DNA of 41,885 nucleotides from Paracoccaceae bacterium (GCA_024763335.1 JANTFS010000004.1:1-41885); one strand, 5' to 3'; shown: positions 1-8,017, counted from the first letter of the stretch. Notes: generated by a model from the sequence alone, not told the origin. Program-made: numbers and translations.

Positions 1-25
1 AATTCCGAGCGCGGAAAGTCGCAAG

Positions 26-58
26 CGCCCCGGTCAGGATTGGCCGGGGCGTTGTTTT
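26..58 (+). terminator. Probable terminator of the gene upstream of the window
   Basis: An 8-bp perfect GC stem (CGCCCCGG at 26-33 with CCGGGGCG at 44-51, 10-nt loop) is followed directly by TTGTTTT. This looks like an intrinsic terminator closing the transcription unit that precedes rplO, presumably upstream ribosomal genes. If it is efficient, rplO needs its own promoter between 60 and 236; I cannot pick one out with confidence. Confidence 0.6.
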
Positions 59-236
59 GTCCGTTTGCCCCGGAGGTTTGTCCCGGTTGCGGCGAACAGG
101 CCCTGCGCAGCGCTTGCATCAAACAAACCGAGGGTCTATACGCCCCCGGTGGCCCGTGCGGCCTCGACTCAGACCCAAGAAACGCCGCGTTTGCCCCACA
201 TCGCTTCGGGGGCAATTCCGGCCAAGGAGAAGCGAC

Positions 237-710
237 ATGAAACTCAATGAACTGCGTGATAACGCGGGCGCCACGAAGAAACGCATGCGTGTGGGCCGTG
301 GCCCGGGCTCGGGCAAGGGCAAGACCGCCGGCCGTGGCATCAAGGGCCAGAAATCCCGTTCGGGCGTGGCCATCGCCGGCTATGAAGGCGGCCAGATGCC
401 GCTTTACATGCGGCTGCCGAAGCGCGGCTTCAACAAGCCCAACCGCAAGAAGTTCGCCGTTGTGAATCTCGGCATCATCCAGAAATTCATCGACGCGGGG
501 AAGCTCGACGCCAAGGGTGAGATCACCGAAGACACGCTCCTCGAGGTTGGCGTCATCCGCCGCAAGCTCGATGGTGTGCGCGTGCTCGGCAAGGGCGAGA
601 TCACCGCGAAGGTGCAGCTCAACGTGACCGGCGCCTCCAAGTCGGCGATCGAGGCCGTCGAAAAGGCGGGCGGCTCTCTGGCGATCACAAACGCTTCGGT
701 GGCCGAGTAA
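237..710 (+). CDS. rplO: 50S ribosomal protein L15
   Basis: Large-subunit ribosomal protein L15, which binds 23S rRNA late in 50S assembly. The product is 157 residues. It opens [22 protein letters not shown] and has the basic glycine-rich N-terminal arm ([22 protein letters not shown]) typical of the family, then the [15 protein letters not shown] core. The reading frame stays open further upstream to about 57, but the ATG at 237 gives the family start and has AAGGAGA at 224-230, six bases upstream, so the extension is rejected. secY follows 103 bp downstream, the usual spc-operon order. Family assignment is secure. Confidence 0.97.
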   Translation: MKLNELRDNAGATKKRMRVGRGPGSGKGKTAGRGIKGQKSRSGVAIAGYEGGQMPLYMRLPKRGFNKPNRKKFAVVNLGIIQKFIDAGKLDAKGEITEDTLLEVGVIRRKLDGVRVLGKGEITAKVQLNVTGASKSAIEAVEKAGGSLAITNASVAE

Positions 711-719
711 GCGCTTGTC

Positions 720-793
720 GGGGGGCCTTCCGCCCCTTAGATAGCCAAGAGATTTCCAGCGCCGCCGGGTCGGGGATCGACCTCGGCGGCGCT
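720..793 (+). promoter_or_regulatory. Hairpins in the rplO-secY gap
   Basis: A short GGGGC/GCCCC hairpin (722-736) ending in TTA is followed by a much stronger one: AGCGCCGCCG (758-767) pairs perfectly with CGGCGGCGCT (784-793), and GGTCG/CGACC inside the loop can extend it. There is no T-tract after the big stem; instead the secY ribosome binding region (GAGGGGG, 802-808) begins 8 bases later. I read this as a possible translational or processing element in front of secY rather than a terminator. Function is inferred. Confidence 0.45.
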
Positions 794-813
794 CGCACGA
801 TGAGGGGGCCTTC

Positions 814-2184
814 ATGGCATCTGCAGCGGAACAAATGGCGTCGAACCTGTCCTGGGGCACGCTGGGCAAGGCGACCGAGCTTCGCCAACGTATCTTCTTC
901 ACCGTCGGCTTGCTGATCATCTACCGGATCGGCACCTATATCCCGGTCCCGGGAATTGACGCCGGTGCGCTGCGTGATTTCATGCAGCAGGCGCAGGCGG
1001 GCATTGGCGGGATCCTGTCGATGTTTACCGGCGGGGCACTTGGGCGGATGGGGGTCTTCGCCCTCGGGATCATGCCCTACATCTCGGCGTCGATCATTAT
1101 CCAGCTCGTGGCGACGATGTATGAGCCGTGGAAACAGATGCGCAAGGAAGGCGAACAGGGTCGGCGCAAGATCAACCAATACACCCGCTACGGCACCGTG
1201 GTGCTGGCGACAGGCCAGGCCTTCGCGCTGGCCAACTCGCTGCAGGCGGGCGATCTGGTGCACTCGCCCGGCATCTTTTTCATCATCTCGGCGGTGATCA
1301 CGCTGGTCGGCGGCACGATGTTCCTGATGTGGCTCGGCGAGCAGATCACCTCGCGCGGGATCGGCAACGGGATTTCACTGATCATCTTCGTGGGCATCGT
1401 GGCCGAGATTCCGGCCGCCGTGGTGCAGTTCCTCAGCCAGGGCCGGTCCGGGGCAATCAGCCCGGCGGTAATCATCGCCGTGCTTGTGATGGTGGTCGTG
1501 GTGATCGGCTTCGTGGTGTTCATGGAACGGGCGTTGCGCAAGATCCATATCCAGTATCCGCGCCGTCAGGTTGGCATGAAAATCTATGACGGCGGCTCCT
1601 CGCACTTGCCGATCAAGGTCAACCCCGCGGGCGTGATCCCGGCGATCTTCGCCTCCGCGCTCCTGCTGCTGCCAACGACGATCTCGACCTTCAACACCGG
1701 CCAGCAGGGCCCGGTGATGTCGACCCTGCTTGCCTACTTCGGTCCGGGCCAGCCGCTCTACCTGGTCTTCTACGCGGGCATGATCATCTTCTTTACCTTC
1801 TTCTATGCCCGCGAAGTGAGCTTCAAGGTCGACGAGGTGGCTGACAACCTGAAGAACCAGAACGGCTTCGTGCCCGGCATCCGCCCTGGCAAGAAAACCG
1901 CCGAATACCTCGATTACGTGCTCGTGCGCATTCTGACGCTGGGCGCGATCTATCTGGCGGCGGTCTGCCTTCTGCCGGAAGTGCTGCGCTCACAGTTTGC
2001 GATCCCGTTCTACTTCGGGGGCACCTCGGTGCTGATCGTGGTCTCGGTGACGATGGACACGATCAACCAGGTCCAGTCGCACCTGCTGGCCTACCAGTAT
2101 GAGGGGCTGATCGAGAAATCACAGCTGCGCGGCAAGCGCGGCACGAAATCGAAACCCGCCAAGAAGGGACCGGCGCGGCGATGA
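814..2184 (+). CDS. secY: Protein translocase subunit SecY
   Basis: Central channel subunit of the SecYEG translocon, which moves unfolded proteins across or into the inner membrane. The 456-residue product has the family's ten hydrophobic segments, starting with [20 protein letters not shown] near residues 30-48, the [21 protein letters not shown] segment, and the cytoplasmic loop with [19 protein letters not shown] that precedes a long hydrophobic stretch. The basic C-terminus ([18 protein letters not shown]) fits an alphaproteobacterial SecY. The ATG at 814 has GAGGGGG upstream. The stop overlaps the adk start as ATGA (2181-2184), so the two genes are translationally coupled. Confidence 0.98.
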   Translation: MASAAEQMASNLSWGTLGKATELRQRIFFTVGLLIIYRIGTYIPVPGIDAGALRDFMQQAQAGIGGILSMFTGGALGRMGVFALGIMPYISASIIIQLVATMYEPWKQMRKEGEQGRRKINQYTRYGTVVLATGQAFALANSLQAGDLVHSPGIFFIISAVITLVGGTMFLMWLGEQITSRGIGNGISLIIFVGIVAEIPAAVVQFLSQGRSGAISPAVIIAVLVMVVVVIGFVVFMERALRKIHIQYPRRQVGMKIYDGGSSHLPIKVNPAGVIPAIFASALLLLPTTISTFNTGQQGPVMSTLLAYFGPGQPLYLVFYAGMIIFFTFFYAREVSFKVDEVADNLKNQNGFVPGIRPGKKTAEYLDYVLVRILTLGAIYLAAVCLLPEVLRSQFAIPFYFGGTSVLIVVSVTMDTINQVQSHLLAYQYEGLIEKSQLRGKRGTKSKPAKKGPARR

Positions 2185-2831
2185 ACATCATTCTTCTGGG
2201 ACCGCCCGGCGCGGGCAAAGGCACTCAGGCGCGCATTCTGGTGGCGGAACGGGGCATGATCCAGCTCTCCACCGGCGACATGCTGCGCGCGGCGCGCAGC
2301 TCGGGCAGCGAGATGGGCAAGCGCGTGGCGGCGATCATGGACGCCGGCGAACTGGTGACCGACGAGATCGTGATCGGCCTGATCGAGGAACAGCTCGAGG
2401 CCCATCCCGAGGGCGGTTTCATCTTCGATGGTTTCCCGCGCACGCTCGGGCAGGCTGACGCGCTGGGCGCGCTGCTTGAGAAGCACGGCATGAAGCTCGA
2501 TGCGGTGATCGAGATGCGGGTTGACGACGATGCGCTTGTCGAAAGGATCACCGCGCGGTCGACCTGCGCGACCTGCGGTGAAGTCTACAACGACATCACC
2601 AAGCCGATCCCGGCCGATGGCAAATGCGCGGTCTGCGGCGGCACCGAATTCAAGCGGCGGGCCGATGACAATGAAGAGAGCCTGCGCACCCGGCTGATGG
2701 AATATTACAAGAAAACCTCGCCGCTGATCGGCTATTACTACGCCAAGGGCGATCTCAGAACGGTCAACGGGCTGGGCGAGATCGACGAAGTGGCGGCAGA
2801 GATTGCCAAGGTGCTTGACAGCAGCGCCTGA
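2181..2831 (+). CDS. adk: Adenylate kinase
   Basis: Cytoplasmic nucleotide kinase converting ATP + AMP to 2 ADP. The 216-residue product has the P-loop GPPGAGKGT (residues 8-16), the AMP-binding STGDMLRA (30-37), the DGFPRTLGQ motif (83-91) and a long-form LID domain. The LID carries four cysteines (C129, C132, C149, C152) in C-x2-C / C-x2-C pairs, so it should bind zinc like Gram-positive and many alphaproteobacterial enzymes and unlike the E. coli one. The start overlaps the secY stop by four bases. In most alphaproteobacteria rpsM follows directly; here a marR/MBL pair lies between. Confidence 0.97.
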   Translation: MNIILLGPPGAGKGTQARILVAERGMIQLSTGDMLRAARSSGSEMGKRVAAIMDAGELVTDEIVIGLIEEQLEAHPEGGFIFDGFPRTLGQADALGALLEKHGMKLDAVIEMRVDDDALVERITARSTCATCGEVYNDITKPIPADGKCAVCGGTEFKRRADDNEESLRTRLMEYYKKTSPLIGYYYAKGDLRTVNGLGEIDEVAAEIAKVLDSSA

Positions 2832-2900
2832 CGGCGCCGCTTCCACTTTGGCAGGCACCGGTCTGTCGGACATTTCCTCCCGGCAAACGCGCTTGGGCGC

Positions 2901-3380
2901 CTACCCGCCGTCAAGCTCTTGCGGATCGATCTTGAGCCTTGGCGGGTTGGCCGCATCGAGCCGTTCCCGCAGATCTTCGAGAAAACGCATCGTCCTTGCG
3001 CTTTCTTCGGGATCCAGCCCCAGCTCGGCAAATCCTTGCTGGACCAGCGCATCGGCGCGAGAAAGCAGGCCGCGCCCCTTGGGGGTGATCTCGATCAACA
3101 CCCGGCGCTCGTCATCCCGAGCGCGCTGGCGGGTGACAACGCCTGCGCTGGCCATCTTCTTGAGGAGCGGTGAAAGCGTGTTGGGCTCGACCCCGGCGCG
3201 CGCCGAAAGCTCGGAGATCGCCAGCGGACCTTCATCGCGCAGCGCGCTCATCAGCACCAGCTTCAGATAGGTCAGCCCGCTATCGCCCGCGATCGCCTGG
3301 TAGAACCGAACGAAGGCGCGGTTCGTGGCATAGACGTTGAAACACAGCCGCCGGGTGAAGGGGTACGGATCCTCGCTCAT
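2901..3380 (-). CDS. MarR-family transcriptional regulator, OhrR-like
   Basis: A 159-residue winged-helix regulator. The stretch RRLCFNVYATNRAF, the LTYLKLVLM segment, the recognition region (ISELSARAGVEPNTLSPLLKKM) and the DERRVLIEIT wing match the OhrR/MgrA branch of MarR, whose members sense peroxides through an N-terminal cysteine. Cys13 lies where the sensing cysteine is expected (family knowledge). No ohr gene is adjacent; the divergent neighbour is a metallo-hydrolase. It probably represses itself and that neighbour through the palindrome at 3418-3438. It is convergent with adk, 69 bp from the adk stop. The ligand or oxidant is unknown. Confidence 0.85.
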   Translation of the reverse strand: MSEDPYPFTRRLCFNVYATNRAFVRFYQAIAGDSGLTYLKLVLMSALRDEGPLAISELSARAGVEPNTLSPLLKKMASAGVVTRQRARDDERRVLIEITPKGRGLLSRADALVQQGFAELGLDPEESARTMRFLEDLRERLDAANPPRLKIDPQELDGG

Positions 3381-3417
3381 TTGGTCCGGTCATACTTCGT
3401 GTCGGCGCAGAAAGAAA

Positions 3418-3438
3418 GGATTGACATAAATACAATCC
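3418..3438. promoter_or_regulatory. Candidate MarR/OhrR operator overlapping the MBL-gene promoter
   Basis: Within the 105-bp divergent gap, GGATTG (3418-3423) and CAATCC (3433-3438) form a perfect inverted repeat with a 9-bp A/T-rich spacer. The left arm overlaps a consensus -35 hexamer TTGACA (3421-3426) reading toward the MBL gene. The -10 is unclear: AAAGAT at 3446-3451 is one option, and TACAAT at 3431-3436 could serve with a different -35. Size and symmetry suit a MarR-family dimer, so this is the likely operator of the divergent regulator. Binding is inferred. Confidence 0.55.
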
Positions 3439-3485
3439 GTAGCGAAAAGATCGCATACGAAATAATCGTGCACGAGGAGAAAGCC

Positions 3486-4454
3486 ATGACCACCAGAATG
3501 ACACGCCGCGCCTTTGGGCTGGCCGGGCTTGGCGGCGCCGCCGCAACGCTCGGCGCCGCCGCAACCGCACCTGCTACGGCCGCCACTGAGGCGATGGCCG
3601 TCGCCCCGGCCATGTATGATGCGCCCGTCGGCAATTACCGGCTGACCGCGATCTTCGATGGCATGATCCCGCTTGGCAAAAACCTGTTCTTCGGCCCCGA
3701 TCAGGCCGACATCGATGCCGCCCTTGGGGCTGTCGGGATCGAAGGCGAAACCCTGCCGGTGCCGGCCACTGCCTATCTTCTGCGCTCCGAGGATCGGACG
3801 ATCCTGATCGATGCCGGCTTTGGCGAGTTGGAAATGTTCGGCCCCGGCTTCGGCCGCCTGAGCCCGGCGCTGGCCGCTGCCGGCGTCGCGCCGCAGGATG
3901 TCGATCTGATCATCGCCACCCATGCGCACCCTGACCACATCGGCGGCCTGCTGCGCGGTGGGCAGGCTGCCTTTCCCGAGGCCGAGCTGGTGATTTCCAA
4001 TGTCGATCACGGCTTCTGGAGCGACGCCGGCATGATGGCGCAGGCCCCGAAAGAGGCGCAGGGCATGTTTGGGCTGGCCCAGGCGGTGTTTGGCGCATAT
4101 GCAAAACGGCTGCGCCCGGTGGCCTCGGGTTCCGAGGTCGCGCCGGGGGTAAGGCTGGAGCTTTCGCCGGGCCATACGCCGGGGCACAGCGTGATCCATA
4201 TCGACGGCGGCACGCAGGAGCTCCTGCTGGCCGCCGATACGGTGCTGCACCCGGATCTGCAAACTGCCCTGCCCGAGGTGCTGACGGGCTTTGACATCGA
4301 TGCCGCGCAGGCCGCGCAGTCGCGCGCCGCGATCTTCGACCGGGCCGCCAGCGATGGCATCCTGATCGCCGCGAGCCATGTGCATTTCCCCGGCTTCGGG
4401 CGGTTTGTGCGTAATGGCTCGGGCTATCGCTTCGCGCCGGCAAGCTGGCTGTAG
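3486..4454 (+). CDS. Tat-exported metallo-beta-lactamase-fold hydrolase
   Basis: A 322-residue MBL-fold metallo-hydrolase. The zinc signature THAHPDH gives H146, H148, D150 and H151; further ligands are the GHTPGH segment (H230/H234), D251 and the late SHVHF (H298/H300). The N-terminus MTTRMTRRAFGLAGLGG followed by an Ala-rich stretch is a twin-arginine signal, implying folded export to the periplasm. The start at 3486 is chosen because GAGGAGA lies at 3474-3480 and because it places the RR motif near the N-terminus; the frame is open back to 3381. It is divergent from the OhrR-like regulator. The substrate is unknown; lactonases, sulfatases and glyoxalase II-like enzymes share the fold. Confidence 0.85.
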   Translation: MTTRMTRRAFGLAGLGGAAATLGAAATAPATAATEAMAVAPAMYDAPVGNYRLTAIFDGMIPLGKNLFFGPDQADIDAALGAVGIEGETLPVPATAYLLRSEDRTILIDAGFGELEMFGPGFGRLSPALAAAGVAPQDVDLIIATHAHPDHIGGLLRGGQAAFPEAELVISNVDHGFWSDAGMMAQAPKEAQGMFGLAQAVFGAYAKRLRPVASGSEVAPGVRLELSPGHTPGHSVIHIDGGTQELLLAADTVLHPDLQTALPEVLTGFDIDAAQAAQSRAAIFDRAASDGILIAASHVHFPGFGRFVRNGSGYRFAPASWL

Positions 4455-4510
4455 AAGAGGCGCCGCGCGGGGCCGCATGGCCCTGCGGGCGTGGCCGCGC
4501 GCATCGGCAC

Positions 4511-4695
4511 TTGACCTGCGCACGAATCCCCTCTAATTCACCGCATCCCGCAAGGGAATCGGCGCAAATCGGGGTCGCACCCCTGCCTGCGTCAGACCAG
4601 AGTTTCAGCTGCGGCCCGCGGGGGATGATCCCGGCGGGCTTACGTTGTGAAAAAAGGACCTGGAGCTACGGGTCCGCAACGAAAGGAAGACCGAC
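4511..4695 (+). promoter_or_regulatory. Promoter and structured leader of the rpsM operon
   Basis: TTGACC (4511-4516) and TAATTC (4534-4539), 17 bp apart, form a good sigma70-type promoter; CTAATT one base earlier is an alternative -10. Transcription would start near 4546, leaving a leader of about 150 nt. The leader contains a strong stem, GCCCGC (4614-4619) with GCGGGC (4634-4639), enclosing GGG/CCC, with no T-run. Ribosomal leaders often carry autoregulatory folds, so this is a candidate; the regulation itself is inferred. The AAGGAAG at 4683-4689 serves the rpsM TTG start. Confidence 0.6.
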
Positions 4696-5064
4696 TTGGC
4701 ACGTATTGCCGGCGTGAACATCCCGACGCACAAGCGCGTCCCGATCGCCCTCACCTACATCACCGGAATTGGCCCCGCGTCCGCGAAGAAGATCTGCGAG
4801 GCGGCGAAGATCGACGAAAGCCGTCGCGTCAACGAATTGTCTGACGCCGAAGTGCTCGCGATCCGCGAACAGATCGACGCGAACTACCTCGTGGAAGGTG
4901 ATCTGCGCCGTGAGGTGCAGATGAACATCAAGCGCCTGATGGACCTTGGCTGCTATCGCGGCCTGCGCCATCGCCGCAACCTGCCCGTGCGCGGCCAGCG
5001 CACCCACACCAATGCCCGTACCCGCAAGGGCCCGGCCAAGCCGATCGCCGGCAAGAAGAAATAA
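4696..5064 (+). CDS. rpsM: 30S ribosomal protein S13
   Basis: S13 sits in the head of the 30S subunit and contacts S19 and the P-site tRNA. The 122-residue product begins [20 protein letters not shown], has the helix-two-turn-helix [15 protein letters not shown], and ends with the basic [20 protein letters not shown] region and a lysine-rich tail. The start codon is TTG (4696), preceded by AAGGAAG; no upstream ATG fits. This is the first gene of a block running to rplQ, and it is separated from adk by the marR/MBL pair and served by its own promoter. Confidence 0.97.
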   Translation: MARIAGVNIPTHKRVPIALTYITGIGPASAKKICEAAKIDESRRVNELSDAEVLAIREQIDANYLVEGDLRREVQMNIKRLMDLGCYRGLRHRRNLPVRGQRTHTNARTRKGPAKPIAGKKK

Positions 5065-5079
5065 GGGAGGGTTACGGAT

Positions 5080-5469
5080 ATGGCTCGCGACAAGACACGC
5101 ACCAAGCGCAAAGAGCGCAAGAACATCGCCTCCGGCGTTGCTCACGTGAACTCTTCGTTCAACAACACCAAGATCCTGATCTCCGACGTGCAAGGCAATG
5201 CGATTGCCTGGTCGTCGGCCGGTACGATGGGCTTCAAGGGGTCGCGCAAGTCGACGCCCTACGCCGCCCAGATGGCCGCTGAAGATGCCGGTCGCAAGGC
5301 ACAGGAACATGGGGTGAAGACTCTCGAAGTCGAGGTTCAGGGCCCCGGTTCGGGCCGTGAGTCGGCGCTGCGCGCACTGGCCGCGATTGGCTTCAACATC
5401 ACGTCGATCCGCGACGTGACGCCGATCGCCCACAACGGCTGCCGCCCGCCGAAACGCCGCCGGGTGTAA
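5080..5469 (+). CDS. rpsK: 30S ribosomal protein S11
   Basis: S11 forms part of the 30S platform near the E site, close to S7 and the mRNA exit. The 129-residue product shows the family core [38 protein letters not shown] and the C-terminal [18 protein letters not shown], essentially invariant in bacteria. It lies 15 bp after rpsM with GGGAGG just behind the rpsM stop. A strong hairpin follows before rpoA. Confidence 0.98.
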   Translation: MARDKTRTKRKERKNIASGVAHVNSSFNNTKILISDVQGNAIAWSSAGTMGFKGSRKSTPYAAQMAAEDAGRKAQEHGVKTLEVEVQGPGSGRESALRALAAIGFNITSIRDVTPIAHNGCRPPKRRRV

Positions 5470-5481
5470 CGATTTTCTTTG

Positions 5482-5561
5482 CTCGGGCCACGGAGTTTCC
5501 GCGGCCCGAGTCTGTCATTTTGAACCTCGGGCGTTCTGTCTTTTGGACATGGAGACAGAAC
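5482..5561 (+). promoter_or_regulatory. Two tandem hairpins between rpsK and rpoA
   Basis: Hairpin 1: CTCGGGCC (5482-5489) pairs with GGCCCGAG (5503-5510), and CGGA/TCCG inside can extend it; TCTGTCATTTT follows, a weak terminator-like tail. Hairpin 2: GTTCTGTC (5533-5540) pairs perfectly with GACAGAAC (5554-5561) and ends six bases before the rpoA ribosome binding site (TGGAGG, 5567-5572). Together they could attenuate or stabilise the transcript and set the ratio of alpha subunit to S11. Pairing is visible in the sequence; the function is inferred. Confidence 0.5.
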
Positions 5562-5577
5562 AGGAATGGAGGCACGC

Positions 5578-6594
5578 ATGATCCATAAGAACTGGGCCGA
5601 ATTGATCAAGCCAACGCAGCTCGACGTGAAGCCGGGCAACGATCCCGCACGTCAGGCGACCGTCGTTGCCGAACCGCTCGAGCGCGGCTTCGGCCTCACG
5701 CTCGGCAACGCGCTGCGCCGGGTGCTGCTGTCGAGCCTTCAGGGCGCGGCCATCACCTCGGTGCAGATCGATAACGTGCTGCACGAGTTCTCGACGGTGG
5801 CAGGTGTGCGCGAAGACGTCACCGACATCGTGCTGAACCTCAAGGGCGTGGCGATCCGCATGGAAGTGGAAGGCCCCAAGCGGCTGTCGATCTCGGCCAA
5901 GGGTCCGATGGTCGTGACCGCCGGCGACATCTCGGAGAGCGCGGGCATCGAGATCCTCAACAAGGATCACGTGATCTGCCATCTCGACGAGGGCGCCGAT
6001 CTGTTCATGGAGCTCACCGTCAACACCGGTAAGGGCTACGTGGCCGCCGACAAGAACCGCCCCGAAGACGCGCCCATCGGCCTGATGCCGATCGATGCGA
6101 TCTACTCGCCGGTCAAGAAGGTGTCGTATGACGTGCAGCCGACCCGTGAGGGCCAGGTGCTCGACTACGACAAGCTCACCATCAAGATCGAAACCGACGG
6201 GTCGGTCAGCCCCGACGATGCCGTGGCCTATGCCGCCCGGATCCTGCAGGATCAGCTGTCGATCTTCGTGAACTTCGAAGAGCCGGAATCGGCTGGCCGC
6301 GAGGCCGAAGACGAGGGGCTCGAGTTCAACCCGCTGCTGCTCAAGAAGGTCGACGAGCTCGAGCTTTCGGTGCGCTCGGCGAACTGCCTCAAGAACGACA
6401 ACATCGTCTACATCGGCGATCTGATCCAGAAGACCGAGGCCGAGATGCTGCGCACGCCGAACTTCGGCCGCAAGTCGCTTAACGAGATCAAGGAAGTGCT
6501 CTCGGGCATGGGCCTGCACCTTGGCATGGATGTCGAGGAATGGCCGCCGGAGAACATCGAGGATCTGGCCAAGAAGTTCGAAGACCAGTTCTAG
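5578..6594 (+). CDS. rpoA: DNA-directed RNA polymerase subunit alpha
   Basis: Alpha subunit of RNA polymerase; the N-terminal domain dimerises and nucleates core assembly and the C-terminal domain binds UP elements and activators. The 338-residue product has the family N-terminus [17 protein letters not shown], the dimer-interface segment [20 protein letters not shown], and the alpha-CTD ([22 protein letters not shown] and [13 protein letters not shown]). I start it at the ATG at 5578, which has TGGAGG five bases upstream; an ATG at 5566 would add MEAR but lacks a good site. rplQ follows 136 bp on, across a palindromic repeat. Confidence 0.97.
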   Translation: MIHKNWAELIKPTQLDVKPGNDPARQATVVAEPLERGFGLTLGNALRRVLLSSLQGAAITSVQIDNVLHEFSTVAGVREDVTDIVLNLKGVAIRMEVEGPKRLSISAKGPMVVTAGDISESAGIEILNKDHVICHLDEGADLFMELTVNTGKGYVAADKNRPEDAPIGLMPIDAIYSPVKKVSYDVQPTREGQVLDYDKLTIKIETDGSVSPDDAVAYAARILQDQLSIFVNFEEPESAGREAEDEGLEFNPLLLKKVDELELSVRSANCLKNDNIVYIGDLIQKTEAEMLRTPNFGRKSLNEIKEVLSGMGLHLGMDVEEWPPENIEDLAKKFEDQF

Positions 6595-6645
6595 GTGGGT
6601 TGGCACCCACCCTACGCCGCGTTCGTAGGGTGGGTGAAACCCACC
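6594..6645. repeat. REP-like palindromic intergenic repeat (GTAGGGTGGGT type)
   Basis: CACCCACCCTACG (6604-6616) and CGTAGGGTGGGTG (6624-6636) are a perfect 13-bp inverted repeat with a 7-nt loop. It is flanked by GGTGGGT at 6594-6600 and ACCCACC at 6639-6645, so alternative smaller stems (GGTGGGT-TGGC-ACCCACC and GGTGGGT-GAA-ACCCACC) are also possible. The first base of the element is the last base of the rpoA stop codon. From memory, GTAGGGTGGGT/ACCCACC palindromes recur between genes in many proteobacteria; this is the only copy I noticed here. Confidence 0.7.
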
Positions 6646-6730
6646 GCAACCGGGCAATCCCGCCCCAAGGAGAGCGGCTCGCACGCATGGGCCGCCAGAC
6701 AAAGCAAAACGAAGACCAAGGAGTCAGAAA

Positions 6731-7159
6731 ATGCGTCATGCGAAAGGCTATCGTCGCCTCAACCGCACCCATGAGCACCGCAAGGCCCTGTTCGCCAACA
6801 TGGCCGGGTCGCTCATCGAACATGAACAGATCAAGACCACCCTGCCGAAGGCCAAGGAGCTCAAGCGCGTGATGGACAAGCTGATCACGCTGGGCAAACG
6901 CGGTGATCTGCACGCCCGCCGGCAAGCCGCCGCGCAACTCAAGCAGGATGCCCACGTGGCGAAGCTTTTCGAGGTGCTCGGCCCGCGCTATGGCGAGCGC
7001 GAGGGCGGCTATACCCGGGTTCTGAAAGCCGGTTTCCGCTACGGCGACATGGCTCCGATGGCCATTATCGAGCTCGTCGACCGCGATGAAAGCGCGAAAG
7101 GGGCCGCCGACAAGGCCCGTGTGGCGGCCGAGGAAGACGCCGCCTTCGAAGACGACTGA
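6731..7159 (+). CDS. rplQ: 50S ribosomal protein L17
   Basis: L17 lies near the polypeptide exit tunnel of the 50S subunit. The 142-residue product opens [20 protein letters not shown], the bacterial L17 signature, followed by [23 protein letters not shown] and ends [19 protein letters not shown] plus an acidic alanine-rich tail typical of alphaproteobacteria. AAGGAG at 6718-6723 supports the ATG at 6731. It is the last gene of the ribosomal/rpoA unit and is followed by a strong terminator. Confidence 0.97.
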   Translation: MRHAKGYRRLNRTHEHRKALFANMAGSLIEHEQIKTTLPKAKELKRVMDKLITLGKRGDLHARRQAAAQLKQDAHVAKLFEVLGPRYGEREGGYTRVLKAGFRYGDMAPMAIIELVDRDESAKGAADKARVAAEEDAAFEDD

Positions 7160-7182
7160 GCCCGATCGGCTTGCAAGGATAC

Positions 7183-7214
7183 AGGGCCCTGCTTGTTGCC
7201 AAGCGGGGCCTTTT
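7183..7214 (+). terminator. Terminator of the rpsM-rplQ operon
   Basis: GGGCCCTGCTT (7184-7194) pairs with AAGCGGGGCC (7201-7210) with one G-T wobble and a 6-nt loop, followed by TTTT (7211-7214). It lies 24 bp after the rplQ stop. A clear intrinsic terminator closing the ribosomal block. Confidence 0.85.
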
Positions 7215-7307
7215 CGTTGCGGACACCGTTCTTTTTCATCGGCCGATCCTTCTGGCCGCGCATGCCGGCAAGCTTTGACTTATATCTGCCAGAATTTTGC
7301 TCTTGCA

Positions 7308-7337
7308 TTGCGACTCGGCTTTCTTAAGAGATACAAT
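7308..7337 (+). promoter_or_regulatory. Candidate promoter of the luxR-type gene
   Basis: TTGCGA (7308-7313) and TACAAT (7332-7337) are 18 bp apart in a locally A/T-rich stretch 60-90 bp upstream of the luxR-type start. A small inverted repeat ACAA-N7-TTGT (7333-7347) overlaps the -10. It is weakly reminiscent of an autoregulatory site but too short to call a lux box. The rest of 7215-7396 shows nothing else I can support. Confidence 0.4.
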
Positions 7338-7396
7338 CTGTAGTTGTTGCTCGGTAATTCGGTGAAACCCGGGCCGGGCGCGTGGGCGCGGGGTGA

Positions 7397-8017
7397 ATGA
7401 ACCATATGACCGATACGATCGGATTGGATCGCGGGTTGGCCCAGCTTTCGGACCTCGCGCCAAAGGGCTATGCGCTGGGGCTGCATGTTCGCTTTGCCTC
7501 CGCCCATCTGTTGATCCAAACCTATGACCCGCGCTGGACCGAGATGTATTCCGAACGCGGCTACATGCTGGCCGACCCGACGGTGTTTTGGGGTTTTGGC
7601 AATGATGGGGCGATCCGGTGGTCGGAAATCGACCTGCCGGACCCGCATGACATCCTGGGCAAGGCGCGCAGCTTCGGGATGGCCTACGGGCTGGCCGTTG
7701 CCCTTGGCCCGACGGCCTCACGCACCATCGGGGGCTTCGCCCGCGACGACCGGGAATTCGACGATGACGAGATCAGCCGCATTCAGGAGATCGTGGGGGA
7801 ACTGCACGAGGCTTCGACCCCGCCCGAGCAACTCACGCCGGCCCAGCGCATGGCGCTCCGGCTGATCGCGCAGGGCAACCGGCACGCCGAGGCCGCGGCC
7901 TTCCTCGGCATATCCGAATCTGCCCTGAAGGCGCGGCTGAGATCGGCGCGGGAGCGATTGTTCGTGCGCACCACCGCCGAGGCGATCCAGCGGGCGCAGG
8001 AATACAAGCTGTTGTAG
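7397..8017 (+). CDS. LuxR-family autoinducer-binding regulator (no luxI beside it)
   Basis: A 206-residue quorum-sensing type transcription factor. The N-terminal domain has the acyl-homoserine-lactone pocket residues at the TraR spacing: W47, Y51, D60 (with P61) and W75 correspond to TraR W57, Y61, D70 and W85. The C-terminal HTH (LTPAQRMALRLIAQGNRHAE, then ISESALKARLRSARERL) is a GerE-type domain; the usual E in the RE pair at its start is Q here. No AHL synthase gene is nearby, so within this window it is a solo. An in-frame ATG at 7406 (MTDT) is an alternative start. The ligand and targets are unknown. Confidence 0.88.
   Translation: MNHMTDTIGLDRGLAQLSDLAPKGYALGLHVRFASAHLLIQTYDPRWTEMYSERGYMLADPTVFWGFGNDGAIRWSEIDLPDPHDILGKARSFGMAYGLAVALGPTASRTIGGFARDDREFDDDEISRIQEIVGELHEASTPPEQLTPAQRMALRLIAQGNRHAEAAAFLGISESALKARLRSARERLFVRTTAEAIQRAQEYKLL

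Noticed and set aside
57-236. N-terminal extension of rplO
   Set aside because: The frame is open, but the family start and a good AAGGAGA site are at 237.
3381-3485. N-terminal extension of the MBL protein
   Set aside because: It would bury the twin-arginine signal inside the protein and overlaps the operator and promoter.
5515-6702. Long minus-strand open frame across rpoA
   Set aside because: It is the antisense shadow of a clear rpoA gene in GC-rich DNA; the His/Asp/Arg-rich translation matches no family. Similar long shadows oppose secY, rarA, rluC, preT and preA.
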